DNA from: Methylomonas sp. MK1
GTDB lineage: Bacteria > Pseudomonadota > Gammaproteobacteria > Methylococcales > Methylomonadaceae
Assembly (NCBI RefSeq): GCF_000365425.1
Contig: NZ_AQOV01000002.1
Location: 1,240,001-1,304,000 of the forward strand
Length of the DNA stretch: 64,000 nucleotides
Direction of reading: 5' to 3'
The notes below the pieces were generated by a model. The model was not told the origin of the DNA and did no database searches. It was given only the letters and a program-made list of their open reading frames with translations. Positions within the stretch are counted from its first letter, which is position 1. Every line of letters starts with the position of its first letter. Position numbers and translations under genes: made by a program. Shown piece by piece: positions 1-9,134 of the stretch.

Positions 1-143
1 TTTTAGAAAAAACGTTTAAGCGGATATTGCCGGATCGGACTTATACTCTGGCGCTGCGTTTAGTAGACGTAAAAGGGACGTACTCATGCGGCATTTGATT
101 TAAGCAAAAAAGCTGGTTAACTATAAAGCAGGGGGATTAAACG

Positions 144-710
144 ATGAACAACAAACTATTACCTAAAATTGACGAGAACCTGGTGTCGAAAATTGTGGAT
201 ATTTTCTATGCCAGTATGCTTGATGACTATCGAATCAACCGATATTTTTACTCTAGGCCCATCCAAGAACAAGCCAAGCCGCTAAAGCAGCTTGTAAACG
301 CGTTGCTCAGAGCCGAACCCGTCGAGCCTAAAAAACTGTCCGAATTGGCTGATGATTATTTTGCGGCGGCTTTTGCCAGAGGGAACGCCAAGCCCAGTTT
401 GGTCAATAATCGAGACTTTGCGTTTTTGGAGATGTTTGTTACTGGCGATCTTGTCGGCAGCGACGAGAAACCCCACCTAACCCTGCTCTGTCCCGGCCAT
501 TCCCATTTTTTGAGATTACAGCCGATTGACGATAACTACGATGTGGTATTGGAACTATTGCAAAACAGCCTCAACCAATTGGAAGTCCCGCAGGAAACGG
601 CTATGCAGATCATGGCATTCGCGGCCTCGGGCCGGGACGGTATCCTTGGCAGAGGCCAAGCGATTTATGATGACGGGGATATAGCGACCGATTTCCGAAC
701 ACATGGTTAA
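144..710 (+). CDS. Truncated-haemoglobin-like (globin fold) protein
   Basis: 188 residues. The N-terminal part (about 12-35) with FYASMLDDYRINRYF resembles helices A-B of truncated haemoglobins, and the segment 117-150, GHSHFLRLQ followed by a helix ending in LEVP, resembles the F-G-H region. His119 or His121 would be the proximal haem ligand; I cannot decide which. Such proteins bind O2 or NO in the cytoplasm. The chain is longer than the usual 120-130 residues and has a C-terminal tail of about 30 residues rich in Gly and Asp. The start is supported by a GGGGGA ribosome site at 131-136. It is transcribed towards sdaA. Family membership is inferred from pattern only; a degenerate globin without haem is possible. 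Confidence 0.65.
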   Translation: MNNKLLPKIDENLVSKIVDIFYASMLDDYRINRYFYSRPIQEQAKPLKQLVNALLRAEPVEPKKLSELADDYFAAAFARGNAKPSLVNNRDFAFLEMFVTGDLVGSDEKPHLTLLCPGHSHFLRLQPIDDNYDVVLELLQNSLNQLEVPQETAMQIMAFAASGRDGILGRGQAIYDDGDIATDFRTHG

Positions 711-839
711 TTTTACTATCGTATAAAGTTCGGAAATTGCTGAACGTTGCTGTTTCGTTTGGTCGGTTGGGCAGGCTTTTTGTTAGACGCGCGAGTTTTA
801 ACGACTCTACAAATCTTGGGCTTGCATAAACCTGAGTTG

Positions 840-2219
840 TCAGCATTCAATCAAATTTACCGCCAAACCGCCGCGTGAGGTCTCCTTGTATTTGGTTTTC
901 ATATCGGCGCCGGTTTCGCGCATGGTTTTGATTACCTTGTCCAGGGATACGAAATGCTTGCCGTCGCCGCGCAGGGCAATGCGAGCGGCGTTGATAGCCT
1001 TTACCGATCCCATCGCGTTACGCTCGATGCAGGGTACTTGCACCAAACCACCGACTGGGTCGCAGGTCAAACCCAAGTTATGCTCCATCCCAATTTCGGC
1101 GGCGTTCTCGACCTGCTCGGGCGTGCCGCCCAATACTTCGGCCAGTGCACCGGCCGCCATAGAGCACGCAACGCCGACTTCGCCCTGGCAGCCGACCTCG
1201 GCACCGGATAGTGAGGCGTTCTCTTTGTACAAGATAGCTATCGCAGCTGCCGTCAGCAAGAAGCGAATCACACCTTCCTCATTCGCGCCGTCGCAAAAGC
1301 GCCAGTAGTAATGCAATACTGCCGGGATGATGCCGGCAGCGCCGTTGGTGGGTGCGGTCACCACGCGCCCGCCCGAGGCATTTTCCTCGCTGACGGCAAG
1401 CGCGAACAAATTTACCCATTCCATCGTTCCGACCGGCATGCTTGGCGTTTGCCGGGGTATTTCGCCACTGAGCTGCCGATAGAGATTGGCTGCTCGACGT
1501 CTGACTTTCATCCCGCCCGGCATAACTCCTTCTTCGTGTAGTCCTCGGTCGACGCAAGCCTGCATCACTTGCCAGATGTTTAACAGTTTCTGGCGGATTT
1601 CCTCTTCACCCAGCCAGGCTTTTTCATTGCTTAGCATCAAGTCGCTGATTGATTTGTTATGTGTCGCGCACAGTTTTAGTATCGCTGCACCAGTTTTGAA
1701 AGGGTAAGGCAAGCACGTATCGTCATTGCTCAGCCGATCAGCGGCCGCTGCGGCGTCGGTCACCACAAATCCGCCCCCTACGGAATAGTAGTCGCTTTGC
1801 AACAGTTCGGCGCCATTTGAGCCGAATACGGTAAAGCGCATGCCGTTGGAGTGATAGGGCAATACTTTGCGTTGGAACAGTAAGTCGGCCTTCTCGTTAA
1901 AAGGCACCGGGTAACGATGCAATAGCCTAACCGCCCCGGTTTCGCGGATAGTCGCTAGTCGTTGTGGAATGATGGCCGGGTCAATCAAGTCGGGTGCTTC
2001 GCCTTCCAGACCAAGCAATACCGCTTTGTCGGTGCCATGGCCTTTGCCGGTCGCGCCAAGTGAGCCGAATAATTCGATGCGCAAGCGGTGCACCTTATCA
2101 ATGATGCCTTGTTGCTCCAGATTATTGACAAACGTCCGTGCTGCCCGCATTGGTCCGACCGTGTGTGAGCTGGAAGGTCCGATACCGATTTTAAAAATAT
2201 CGAAGACGCTGATAGCCAT
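840..2219 (-). CDS. sdaA: L-serine ammonia-lyase (single-chain, Fe-S)
   Basis: 459 residues, the usual length of the single-chain bacterial enzyme that deaminates L-serine to pyruvate and ammonia. The N-terminal domain has the serine-binding loop [10 protein letters not shown] (14-23). The catalytic domain has Cys344, Cys386 and Cys397, placed as ligands of a [4Fe-4S] cluster. The last residue is Cys459 (NLIEC). In the characterised Legionella type 2 enzyme the C-terminal Cys folds into the active site and ligates the cluster until substrate displaces it, so the same tail-in-mouth arrangement is expected here. It is a single gene in this window; a weak AGG site precedes the ATG. No leader riboswitch was recognised. 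Confidence 0.95.
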   Translation of the reverse strand: MAISVFDIFKIGIGPSSSHTVGPMRAARTFVNNLEQQGIIDKVHRLRIELFGSLGATGKGHGTDKAVLLGLEGEAPDLIDPAIIPQRLATIRETGAVRLLHRYPVPFNEKADLLFQRKVLPYHSNGMRFTVFGSNGAELLQSDYYSVGGGFVVTDAAAAADRLSNDDTCLPYPFKTGAAILKLCATHNKSISDLMLSNEKAWLGEEEIRQKLLNIWQVMQACVDRGLHEEGVMPGGMKVRRRAANLYRQLSGEIPRQTPSMPVGTMEWVNLFALAVSEENASGGRVVTAPTNGAAGIIPAVLHYYWRFCDGANEEGVIRFLLTAAAIAILYKENASLSGAEVGCQGEVGVACSMAAGALAEVLGGTPEQVENAAEIGMEHNLGLTCDPVGGLVQVPCIERNAMGSVKAINAARIALRGDGKHFVSLDKVIKTMRETGADMKTKYKETSRGGLAVNLIEC

Positions 2220-2402
2220 AATAGTTACCTAAATAGTGCTGAAGAAAGAGTGTCTGGAGTAAAGGGGCTGCATCCCCTCCTCGATAGCGAAGCAATTAAT
2301 ATGCCCCGTCGCGTAGGCTGTAATACAAGGGCCTAGTAAAGTCAATGCCTCGAGAGGGTGAAAAATAAAATAGGGGGCTTTGGTTCGGGTTTATTTTGGC
2401 AC

Positions 2403-2427
2403 AAAAAAAGCCGGTATTACCCGGCTT
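2403..2427 (-). terminator. Rho-independent terminator of the cold-shock gene
   Basis: Inverted repeat AAGCCGG (2408-2414) / CCGGCTT (2421-2427), followed on the minus strand by a run of seven T. It lies 34 nt past the csp stop codon. Confidence 0.8.
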
Positions 2428-2460
2428 CAATGCTTTGCTACGATAGCAATCAAATGACCA

Positions 2461-2670
2461 CTATAAAGGGGTGACGTTTTCCGCTTGTGGGCCTTTAGCT
2501 CCGCTGGTTACTTCCATGGTGACGCTTTGGCCTTCACTCAAGGTTTTGCGACCGCTACCTTGAATAACGCTAAAGTGTACAAACACATCTTTGCCACCAT
2601 CTTGTTCAATGAAGCCGAAGCCTTTGTCATCGTTGAACCACTTAACTTTGCCTTGTACTAATGCTGCCAT
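2461..2670 (-). CDS. Cold-shock-domain protein (CspA family)
   Basis: 69 residues, one complete cold-shock domain. RNP1 is KGFGFIE and RNP2 is VFVHFS, both intact, so it should bind single-stranded RNA or DNA and act as an RNA chaperone. Whether it is cold-induced or constitutive cannot be read from the protein. AAGAG precedes the ATG. The gene is flanked upstream by the recombinase/IS scar at 2825-3160 and downstream by its own terminator; a TAATAT element about 50 nt upstream on the minus strand may be its -10 box. Confidence 0.95.
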   Translation of the reverse strand: MAALVQGKVKWFNDDKGFGFIEQDGGKDVFVHFSVIQGSGRKTLSEGQSVTMEVTSGAKGPQAENVTPL

Positions 2671-2824
2671 AAATTACTCTTAACTTTTAAAAAACCATTT
2701 CTGGTGTGTTTCCGGTTGTTTTCTATATTAACCGAATTCTGATTATGCACCAATTAGGGCGGGAATGCCCCAAAATAAAAGCCGATGACCCGCGAATACC
2801 ACCAGCTCGTTGTTGCTAGCGGTT

Positions 2825-2975
2825 TGATATGTCGACACTTTTCCGGACACACAGCTAAGCAGCTTTAAGCTGTAATTCTTAGTCAACGGGCGACAGGTAG
2901 CCATTGGCGCAATGAAGTCGCTCGCGGTTAGCATCGGTATCACCCAAAGGGCTATGGCAGCCAATCGGCGCATCT
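2825..2975 (-). mobile_element. Remnant of an IS3-type element (transposase C-terminus and end)
   Basis: Read on the minus strand, 2879-2932 encodes ANRERLHCANGYLSPVD followed by a stop. This matches the usual C-terminus of IS3-family OrfB transposases (NRxRLHxxxGYLSPxx). It is followed at about 2825-2849 by a TGTCCGGAAAAGTGTCGACA-type stretch, which looks like the element's terminal inverted repeat. Nothing of the rest of the transposase is present, so this is a dead end of an element. The exact junction with the recombinase fragment, near 2975, is uncertain. Confidence 0.6.
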
Positions 2976-3150
2976 CTTGGAGTATTTCAGCCGCCTGCGC
3001 GCAGCTGACTAGCTGATCTTTTTTGGTTTTCATATGATCGGCACGGATCAGCATCTCGCCTTTCTCGAAGTGGACCTCACCAGGCTGCGCCGGTCAGCTC
3101 TTGTTTGCGTAGTGCCAGCAAACAGCAGGTGTAACGGCAGTTTGTGAGGG
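2975..3150 (-). pseudogene. Tyrosine recombinase (P4-type integrase) fragment, frameshifted
   Basis: On the minus strand one frame reads LLALRKQELTGAAW and, after a frame change near 3073, the next reads EVHFEKGEMLIRADHMK and TKKDQLVSCAQAAEILQEM. This matches the middle of P4-type phage/island integrases around the first catalytic Arg box (xxxRxxELxxxxWxEIDF, then the MK and VPLS blocks). The His-x-x-Arg and Tyr parts are missing, and the reading frame runs straight into the IS3 remnant. Both truncation and frameshift show that it is not functional. It implies a former genomic island at this place. Confidence 0.65.
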
Positions 3151-3164
3151 CGGTAGCATGCTTT

Positions 3165-3222
3165 GCCCCCTATTTTTGGACGGATCCTAGTCTATTTCGG
3201 AATAGGGGGCAAAATAGGGGGC
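3165..3222. repeat. Cluster of TAGGGGGCAAAA repeats near the integrase scar
   Basis: One inverted copy (GCCCCCTATTTTT at 3165-3177) and two direct copies of AATAGGGGGC(AAAA) at 3201-3222. A further AAAATAGGGGGC lies at 2367-2378, on the other side of the csp gene. Being next to an integrase fragment, they may be arm-type recombinase sites or the flank of an attachment site. This is an inference from position and repetition. Confidence 0.45.
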
Positions 3223-3267
3223 AAAAACTTGGGCTTCAACGGGTTTTGTTGGGAATGCTTGAGACAT

Positions 3268-3304
3268 AAAAAACCCCGCTAAGCCAAGCGGCTTGCGGGG
3301 TTTT
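3268..3304 (-). terminator. Terminator downstream of glnA
   Basis: AAAACCCCGC and GCGGGGTTTT form a ten-base-pair stem with an inner complementary AAGCC/GGCTT part, flanked by A and T runs so that it could work in both directions. It lies about 36 nt past the glnA stop. Confidence 0.85.
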
Positions 3305-3340
3305 GGGTTGGCTTGGGACTGCCTGAGACAGTCTTAAAAC

Positions 3341-4750
3341 CTATAGGCTGTAGTACATATCCAGTTCAACTGGGTGAGTGCTCATGCGCAGACGAGTCAC
3401 ATCTTCTTGTTTCAGTGCAATGTAGCCATCGATTACGTCGTCGGTGAATACGCCGCCACGAGTCAAGAACTCACGGTCTGCATCCAGAGCGGCCAATGCT
3501 TCGTCCAGAGAGAAAGCAACTTGTGGAATCGCTTTTTCTTCTTCTGGCGGCAAGTCGTACAAGTCTTTATCCATTGCTTCACCTGGGTGAATTTTGTTTT
3601 GGATACCGTCAAGACCGGCCATCAACATGGCAGAGAATGCCAAGTATGGGTTAGCAGTTGAGTCCGGGAAACGTACTTCGATACGGCGACCTTTAGGGTT
3701 GGTGACGTAAGGAATACGGATAGACGCAGAGCGGTTACGTGCAGAGTAAGCCAGCATTACAGGCGCTTCAAAACCAGGAACCAGACGTTTGTAGCTGTTG
3801 GTTGATGGATTGGTGATTGCATTCAATGCTTTAGCGTGTTTGATGATACCGCCGATGTAGTACAGCGCGGTTTCTGACAGGCCGCCATACAAGTTGCCGG
3901 TGAACAGGTTAACGCCGCCTTTAGCCAAGGATTGGTGAACGTGCATGCCGCTGCCGTTGTCGCCAACCAGTGGTTTAGGCATGAAGGTTGCGGTTTTGCC
4001 GTAAGCGTGAGCAATGTTGGCAATCACATATTTCAAGCCCAATACTTCGTCGGCTTTTTTAACCAGCGTGTTGAATTTAACGCCGATTTCGCACTGACCG
4101 GCAGTTGCCACTTCGTGGTGATGTACTTCAACGGTTTGGCCGATTTCTTCCAGAACCAAGCACATTGCGGAACGCATGTCTTGGAAAGAATCGACTGGTG
4201 GTACGGGAAAATAACCGCCTTTAACGCCCGGACGGTGACCGATATTACCGTTTTCGTACACTTTTTCAGAGTTCCAGCCGGCTTCTTCTGAGTCGATTTG
4301 GTAGGAGCATCCGCCCATGCTGGTGTTCCAGCGGACGTCGTCGAAAATGAAGAATTCGTTTTCAGGACCGAAGAACGCGGTGTCGGCGATGCCGGTAGAT
4401 TGCAAATAGGCTTCAGCACGTTTGGCGATAGAGCGTGGGTCGCGAGCGTAACCTTGCATATCTTTCGGTTCGATAATATCGCAACGCAAGATCAGAGTTT
4501 TGTCGTCGAAAAATGGATCGATAACCGCTGTGCTGGGGTCGGGCATCAGAATCATGTCCGATTCGTTGATGTGTTTCCAGCCGGCGATGGATGAACCGTC
4601 GAACATGTTACCTTCTTCAAAGGTATCTTCGTCGATAGTGTGCGCTGGGAAAGTAACGTGTTGTTCTTTGCCGCGCGTGTCACAGAAACGGAAGTCGACA
4701 AATTTTACGTCGTTTTCTTGGATTAATTTCAGAACGTGATCAACAGACAT
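3341..4750 (-). CDS. glnA: Glutamine synthetase, type I
   Basis: 469 residues, the standard length of the bacterial dodecameric enzyme that makes glutamine from glutamate, ammonia and ATP. Visible signatures are the N-terminal DGSSIAGW latch (51-58), the metal and substrate segment GPENEFF (128-134), the ATP-binding block [16 protein letters not shown] (259-274) and the region around Tyr398 in [10 protein letters not shown], the adenylylation site, so control by GlnE and PII is expected. It is first in the nitrogen-assimilation block. No sigma-54 -24/-12 pair was found in the 150 nt upstream, unlike the neighbouring porin and glnK genes. Confidence 0.98.
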   Translation of the reverse strand: MSVDHVLKLIQENDVKFVDFRFCDTRGKEQHVTFPAHTIDEDTFEEGNMFDGSSIAGWKHINESDMILMPDPSTAVIDPFFDDKTLILRCDIIEPKDMQGYARDPRSIAKRAEAYLQSTGIADTAFFGPENEFFIFDDVRWNTSMGGCSYQIDSEEAGWNSEKVYENGNIGHRPGVKGGYFPVPPVDSFQDMRSAMCLVLEEIGQTVEVHHHEVATAGQCEIGVKFNTLVKKADEVLGLKYVIANIAHAYGKTATFMPKPLVGDNGSGMHVHQSLAKGGVNLFTGNLYGGLSETALYYIGGIIKHAKALNAITNPSTNSYKRLVPGFEAPVMLAYSARNRSASIRIPYVTNPKGRRIEVRFPDSTANPYLAFSAMLMAGLDGIQNKIHPGEAMDKDLYDLPPEEEKAIPQVAFSLDEALAALDADREFLTRGGVFTDDVIDGYIALKQEDVTRLRMSTHPVELDMYYSL

Positions 4751-4845
4751 TAGTGAGGGTCTCCGTGGGTTGTAGTTGTTTTGGTTGAGAAGCTAAACGT
4801 TTTAACAATATCATCAAACGTAGTAAAGAGCTATAACAAACCAAG

Positions 4846-4866
4846 CCTCCAACAAAGCGTCGGAGG
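4846..4866 (-). terminator. Terminator downstream of the porin gene
   Basis: On the minus strand CCTCCGAC and GTTGGAGG form an eight-pair stem (one G-T pair) with a GCTTT loop, followed by a T-rich CTTGGTTTGTT. It sits between the porin stop and the glnA start. Confidence 0.6.
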
Positions 4867-4903
4867 TGTGTTTATATCAATTTTCGTGGCTATAACTTCA
4901 AGA

Positions 4904-6307
4904 TTAGAAAGTGATTACAGCGTCTGCAGTGAACAGTACTTGGTCATGACTGTTGCCGCCGGCGAATGCCTTGGTTTGATCACTATGATCCCAACGAACA
5001 TTAGGCCGCAGGTTAATCCATTTGGCAGGTTTGTATGTCAAACCTGCTGTAAGAGCATAGTAGCCGCTACCTTGTGACAAGAAAGCGGCGTTGTCACCAT
5101 AGTAGCCGCCCCAGGCAGCACCACATGCCGAGTTGCTACCGTCGGGTTGTGCGCCAGCAACGCAACGGCCTGGACCGTTCACGCGGAAACCGTTGTTGTC
5201 CCTGAACCATTCAGCGCGTAGGCCGGCTGAAAGTTTGTCTGTTACATCGTAAATCAAGTATTGGTTGATGCCGTACCATTCAGCATTTTGTGTTCCAACC
5301 GTGGCTGTTCCTGCTGCCAAAGTGGCGGCTGCGGAAGCATTGCCGGTTGCTACGTTGTCTGCATAGCCGTGGTCATGTTGAATAATGTAATGCAATTTGT
5401 CGGTGAAGTTGTGTTTACCAACCAAGCTGTACATCGCCCATTTCGAACTATTGACTTCTGACTGTTCGCCGGCGGTTGAGGTCAGTGCCAGCGAGGTTCC
5501 AGCGTCATCGCTAGTCCAGGTTACACCGCCCAAGAATGACCAATTGCCAACATTTTTATTAAAGTTGCCATCCCAGCCACCTGTGCCGCTACCCGTGACG
5601 GCGCCAGCGGAGATTGCCCAGTTTGGGTTAACTGTGTAGCTAGCCAGCATACCTGTATGGGTAAACGGTTCGCCATACTGCATGGTGTAGGGTTTTGTGA
5701 CAAAAAAGTTGTCCGGTGAAGTAACTACTTCGTAGCCGATAGGCGTGTAAAAGTGGCCTAATTTGACATCAATACCATTGCCGACCGGCAAGTTAAGTTC
5801 GGCATAGACTTGCGGTAAAGCCAGGTTGTAAAAGCGGTCGTCCGAAAGATAGAGGTCCCAATCGCCGCGGCCGCCTGTTGCTAAGGTTGTCGTAGGGTCA
5901 AATGAAGGATTGCCGTAAGCTTGAGTAAAAATAGCGTCGGTACCGTACATAAAGTCGGCGCGGCCGCCAATGTCGAATGCATCACCACCAACCGTAATTG
6001 CTTTTTGCAAGTAAAAGTACAGCTGGTTCATTTGTACTTCAGCTGTTCTATCGTTAAAGGTTACTGGGCCATTGTAAGCGTCATGTGTGGCGTTGAGATT
6101 CGCGCCGACACTTCCTTCCAGCCAGCCACCAATTTTAAGATTGTGATCCTTCATGAACTTGGCTTCGTTCGGATCAATGCCTGCTGCACCCAGCAGTCCG
6201 GATGCTTCTGTCCAGCTGTCCGCCATAGCGGAGGCACTGCAAATCACCATTAACCCGGCTAAGCAAGCGCGGCTGTGTGATTTTGTTAACGTTGTGTTGT
6301 TTCTCAT
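4904..6307 (-). CDS. Outer-membrane beta-barrel porin-like protein (BBP2 type)
   Basis: 467 residues with a signal peptide cut after SASAMA (about residue 29), alternating aromatic/polar strands throughout and a C-terminal Phe, as in outer-membrane barrels. Patterns such as KIGGWLEGSVGAN, LPVGNGIDVKLGHFYTPIGYE and PKAKWINLRPN-like strands are typical of the OmpL/BBP2 porin family. One loop carries two Cys that could pair. A sigma-54-like promoter (6349-6364) and NtrC-like half sites upstream, and its place between glnA and glnK, suggest induction under nitrogen limitation and a role in passage of a nitrogen compound. The substrate cannot be told. Confidence 0.8.
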   Translation of the reverse strand: MRNNTTLTKSHSRACLAGLMVICSASAMADSWTEASGLLGAAGIDPNEAKFMKDHNLKIGGWLEGSVGANLNATHDAYNGPVTFNDRTAEVQMNQLYFYLQKAITVGGDAFDIGGRADFMYGTDAIFTQAYGNPSFDPTTTLATGGRGDWDLYLSDDRFYNLALPQVYAELNLPVGNGIDVKLGHFYTPIGYEVVTSPDNFFVTKPYTMQYGEPFTHTGMLASYTVNPNWAISAGAVTGSGTGGWDGNFNKNVGNWSFLGGVTWTSDDAGTSLALTSTAGEQSEVNSSKWAMYSLVGKHNFTDKLHYIIQHDHGYADNVATGNASAAATLAAGTATVGTQNAEWYGINQYLIYDVTDKLSAGLRAEWFRDNNGFRVNGPGRCVAGAQPDGSNSACGAAWGGYYGDNAAFLSQGSGYYALTAGLTYKPAKWINLRPNVRWDHSDQTKAFAGGNSHDQVLFTADAVITF

Positions 6308-6348
6308 GGTGGTTATCCCCTTGGTTCAGTGACTACTGAAGATTGTAC

Positions 6349-6364
6349 AGCAGTTTTTAGGCCA
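6349..6364 (-). promoter_or_regulatory. Sigma-54 -24/-12 promoter of the porin gene
   Basis: Minus-strand TGGCCTAAAAACTGCT keeps the GG and GC dinucleotides exactly ten bases apart, as in the consensus TGGCAC-N5-TTGC. The start point would be near 6338, leaving about 30 nt of leader. Confidence 0.55.
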
Positions 6365-6426
6365 TATTCGATTTATTAAAAATCAATAAGATAGGCGGCA
6401 TATGTAGACTAGTTCATGATTCGCAA

Positions 6427-6452
6427 TGGTGCAAATTCTTTTTGTTGCACCA
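6427..6452. promoter_or_regulatory. Inverted TGGTGCA / TGCACCA half sites (NtrC-like)
   Basis: TGGTGCA (6427-6433) and TGCACCA (6446-6452) are perfect inverted repeats 12 bases apart. They use the same half site as the NtrC consensus TGCACC-N5-GGTGCA but in outward order. They lie about 65-100 nt upstream of the porin -24/-12 element, a usual enhancer distance. Confidence 0.5.
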
Positions 6453-6574
6453 AAGTAATGCGGTGTTGCTATGTTGCGACAACGCCCCATTTATTCTTAA
6501 AGCAAACCGCTGAAACTGGCAGATCAAGGCCTGTAGGGTGGTATTGAGTTGCAATGGTGCAATCCAAAAAGCGT

Positions 6575-6591
6575 TGCACTGCTTTGGTGCG
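6575..6591 (+). promoter_or_regulatory. NtrC-binding-like dyad upstream of glnK1
   Basis: TGCACT-GCTTT-GGTGCG keeps the N5 spacing and 10 of 12 positions of TGCACC-N5-GGTGCA. Another TGGTGCA half site is at 6555-6561. The dyad is about 90 nt upstream of the predicted sigma-54 start point. Confidence 0.6.
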
Positions 6592-6652
6592 ATTCTGTTG
6601 TCCTTTTAATTGATGTGTTTAATAAATCTTTAAAAATCATGGGAATAAATAG

Positions 6653-6668
6653 TGGCATGCATCATGCT
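6653..6668 (+). promoter_or_regulatory. Sigma-54 -24/-12 promoter of glnK1-amtB1
   Basis: TGGCATGCATCATGCT matches TGGCACG-N4-TTGCW with GG and GC in the exact spacing. Transcription would start near 6679, 37 nt before the glnK start. Confidence 0.7.
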
Positions 6669-6712
6669 TTGCTTGTTTCGGGAATTTATTAACTCAAGCA
6701 AAGAGGTGTTGA

Positions 6713-7054
<342 letters not shown>

Positions 7055-7076
7055 TATCAAGATGGGGAAACCAACA

Positions 7077-8480
7077 ATGAAATATTTAACAGGCATGGCG
7101 CTGTTCGCGCTGTTTGGACTCTCGGGCATGGCGTTTGCGGAAGAAGTGGCGGCACCGGCCGTACAAGCCACCGTTAACAAAGGCGATACCGCCTGGATGA
7201 TAGTTGCCACCGTACTGGTTGCGTTAATGGTAATACCTGGCTTGGCCTTGTTCTACGGCGGTATGGTGCGAGCCAAAAACATGCTGTCTATCTTGATGCA
7301 GGTCTTTGTTATCTTTTCGTTGACGGCGATTATGTGGGCGACGTTCGGCTACAGCGTCGCGTTTACCGAGGGTAACGCCTTCTTCGGCGGTTTCAGCAAG
7401 GCATTTTTGAAGGGTATTACCCCGGATTCGATGGCGGCCACTTTCAGCAAGGGGGCTTATGTACCGGAGTTCATTTATGTAGCGTTCCAGCTGACATTCT
7501 CGGCTATCACGCCGGCTTTGATTATCGGCGCATTTGCCGAGCGGGTTAAATTTTCAGCGGTGCTGTTGTTTACCGTGATCTGGTTTAGCTTCTGCTACTT
7601 ACCGATGGCGCATATGGTTTGGTACTGGGCAGGCCCTGATGCGTATACCGATGCTGCCGCAGCGGAAACAGCCGGTGCGACGGCGGGCTTTTTATTCCAA
7701 AAAGGCGCGTTGGATTTTGCCGGCGGCACCGTGGTACATATCAATGCCGGTATCGCTGGTTTGGTCGGTTGCTTAATGATAGGTAAGCGCATTGGTTATG
7801 GTAAAGAGTTTATCGCGCCGCACAGCGTGACGATGAACATGATAGGCGCGTCCTTGTTGTGGATAGGTTGGTTCGGTTTTAATGCAGGCTCCAACCTGGA
7901 AGCCAACGGTCTGGCGGCATTGGTTTTCCTCAACACATTGTTGGCGGCAGCGGCGGCAACCTTGGCCTGGATGGGCGCAGAATGGGCTGTGCGTGGTAAA
8001 CCCAGCATGTTGGGCGCCACGTCAGGCGCGGTTGCCGGTTTAGTCGCGATAACTCCAGCTTGCGGCTGGTCAGGCCCGATGGGCGCTATCGGTTTAGGCT
8101 TGGTGGTCGGCGCAGTATGCTTCTGGTCAGTAACCTTTTTGAAACACGCGATGAACTATGACGATTCGCTGGATGCGTTTGGTGTGCACGGGGTAGGCGG
8201 TATCATCGGCGCCTTGGGTACTGCTGTGGTTGCCAGCCCTGCCTTGGGCGGTACCGGAGTATGGGATTACGTCACCAACGCGACCTTGCCTGACTACAGC
8301 GTGCTTACCCAGCTTGCCAGCCAAGCTTGGGGTGTAGGTATCGCCATCGTTTGGTCCGGCGTGGTGTCCTTCATTGCCTTCAAAATTGCCGACGTGGCTC
8401 TGGGTCTGCGGGTTAGCGAAGCGACTGAGCGTGAAGGTCTGGATGTCACCGAACACGGCGAAACCGCTTATCATGTTTAG
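7077..8480 (+). CDS. amtB: Ammonium transporter (Amt family)
   Basis: 467 residues from the ATG at 7077, chosen because TGGGGAAA lies just before it and it opens a clear signal peptide (MKYLTGMALFALFGLSGMAFA); the ATG at 7062 would put 5 extra residues before it. The mature part has the 11-helix Amt pattern: GLALFYGGMVRAKN, TPALIIGAFAER, GWFGFNAGS, and the twin pore His in VVHINAGIAGL and FGVHGVGG. It conducts ammonium/ammonia across the inner membrane and is blocked by GlnK at high nitrogen. It is cotranscribed with glnK. Confidence 0.97.
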   Translation: MKYLTGMALFALFGLSGMAFAEEVAAPAVQATVNKGDTAWMIVATVLVALMVIPGLALFYGGMVRAKNMLSILMQVFVIFSLTAIMWATFGYSVAFTEGNAFFGGFSKAFLKGITPDSMAATFSKGAYVPEFIYVAFQLTFSAITPALIIGAFAERVKFSAVLLFTVIWFSFCYLPMAHMVWYWAGPDAYTDAAAAETAGATAGFLFQKGALDFAGGTVVHINAGIAGLVGCLMIGKRIGYGKEFIAPHSVTMNMIGASLLWIGWFGFNAGSNLEANGLAALVFLNTLLAAAAATLAWMGAEWAVRGKPSMLGATSGAVAGLVAITPACGWSGPMGAIGLGLVVGAVCFWSVTFLKHAMNYDDSLDAFGVHGVGGIIGALGTAVVASPALGGTGVWDYVTNATLPDYSVLTQLASQAWGVGIAIVWSGVVSFIAFKIADVALGLRVSEATEREGLDVTEHGETAYHV

Positions 8481-8509
8481 GGTTGAAAGCTGCGGTTAAC
8501 GCGAAAAGA

Positions 8510-8540
8510 AACGGGTGGTCGGCGATGGCTGCCCGTTTTT
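8510..8540 (+). terminator. Terminator after amtB1
   Basis: AACGGG (8510-8515) pairs with CCCGTT (8532-8537), followed by TTT. It lies 30 nt past the stop codon. Confidence 0.7.
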
Positions 8541-8550
8541 GTTATCATGA

Positions 8551-8567
8551 AGCACTACTTTGGTGCT
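8551..8567 (+). promoter_or_regulatory. NtrC-like dyad upstream of glnK2
   Basis: AGCACT-ACTTT-GGTGCT has the N5 spacing and strong similarity to the dyad before glnK1. It is 95 nt before the glnK2 start. No -24/-12 element with correct spacing was found between it and the gene, so its meaning is open. Confidence 0.35.
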
Positions 8568-8640
8568 TTTGCTCGGGTAAATTGTAGGTTCTACCGGAAT
8601 TATTTATTATGGTGGCAACAGTGACGAAACAGCTTTTTAA

Positions 8641-9000
<360 letters not shown>

Positions 9001-9036
9001 GTCTTCAAGACAAATATAAAAAACAGCGAAACATCA

Positions 9037-9081
9037 AAAATCGCCCTGGTCTGCGCATTATTCGCAGACCAGGGCGATTTT
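9037..9081 (+). terminator. Strong hairpin between glnK2 and amtB2
   Basis: AAAATCGCCCTGGTCTGCG and its exact complement, ending in TTTT, form a 19-pair stem with a seven-base loop. It works as a terminator in either direction and would cut amtB2 off from glnK2 unless read through or relieved. Confidence 0.9.
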
Positions 9082-9134
9082 GTTGTTTATAGACTGCTTA
9101 AAAATAACAACACACCATCATCTAGTGAAAGACA

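Noticed and set aside
1..143. FNR-like TTGAT-N4-GCAAA upstream of the globin gene
   Set aside because: The second half site has mismatches, and no -10 element is properly placed.
2220..2400. Riboswitch upstream of sdaA
   Set aside because: There are short hairpins, but no glycine or other aptamer core that I recognise.
2743..3054. A 103-codon minus-strand frame as an intact gene
   Set aside because: Its first third is recombinase sequence and the rest is an out-of-frame reading of an IS3 remnant, so it is a fusion of two broken elements.
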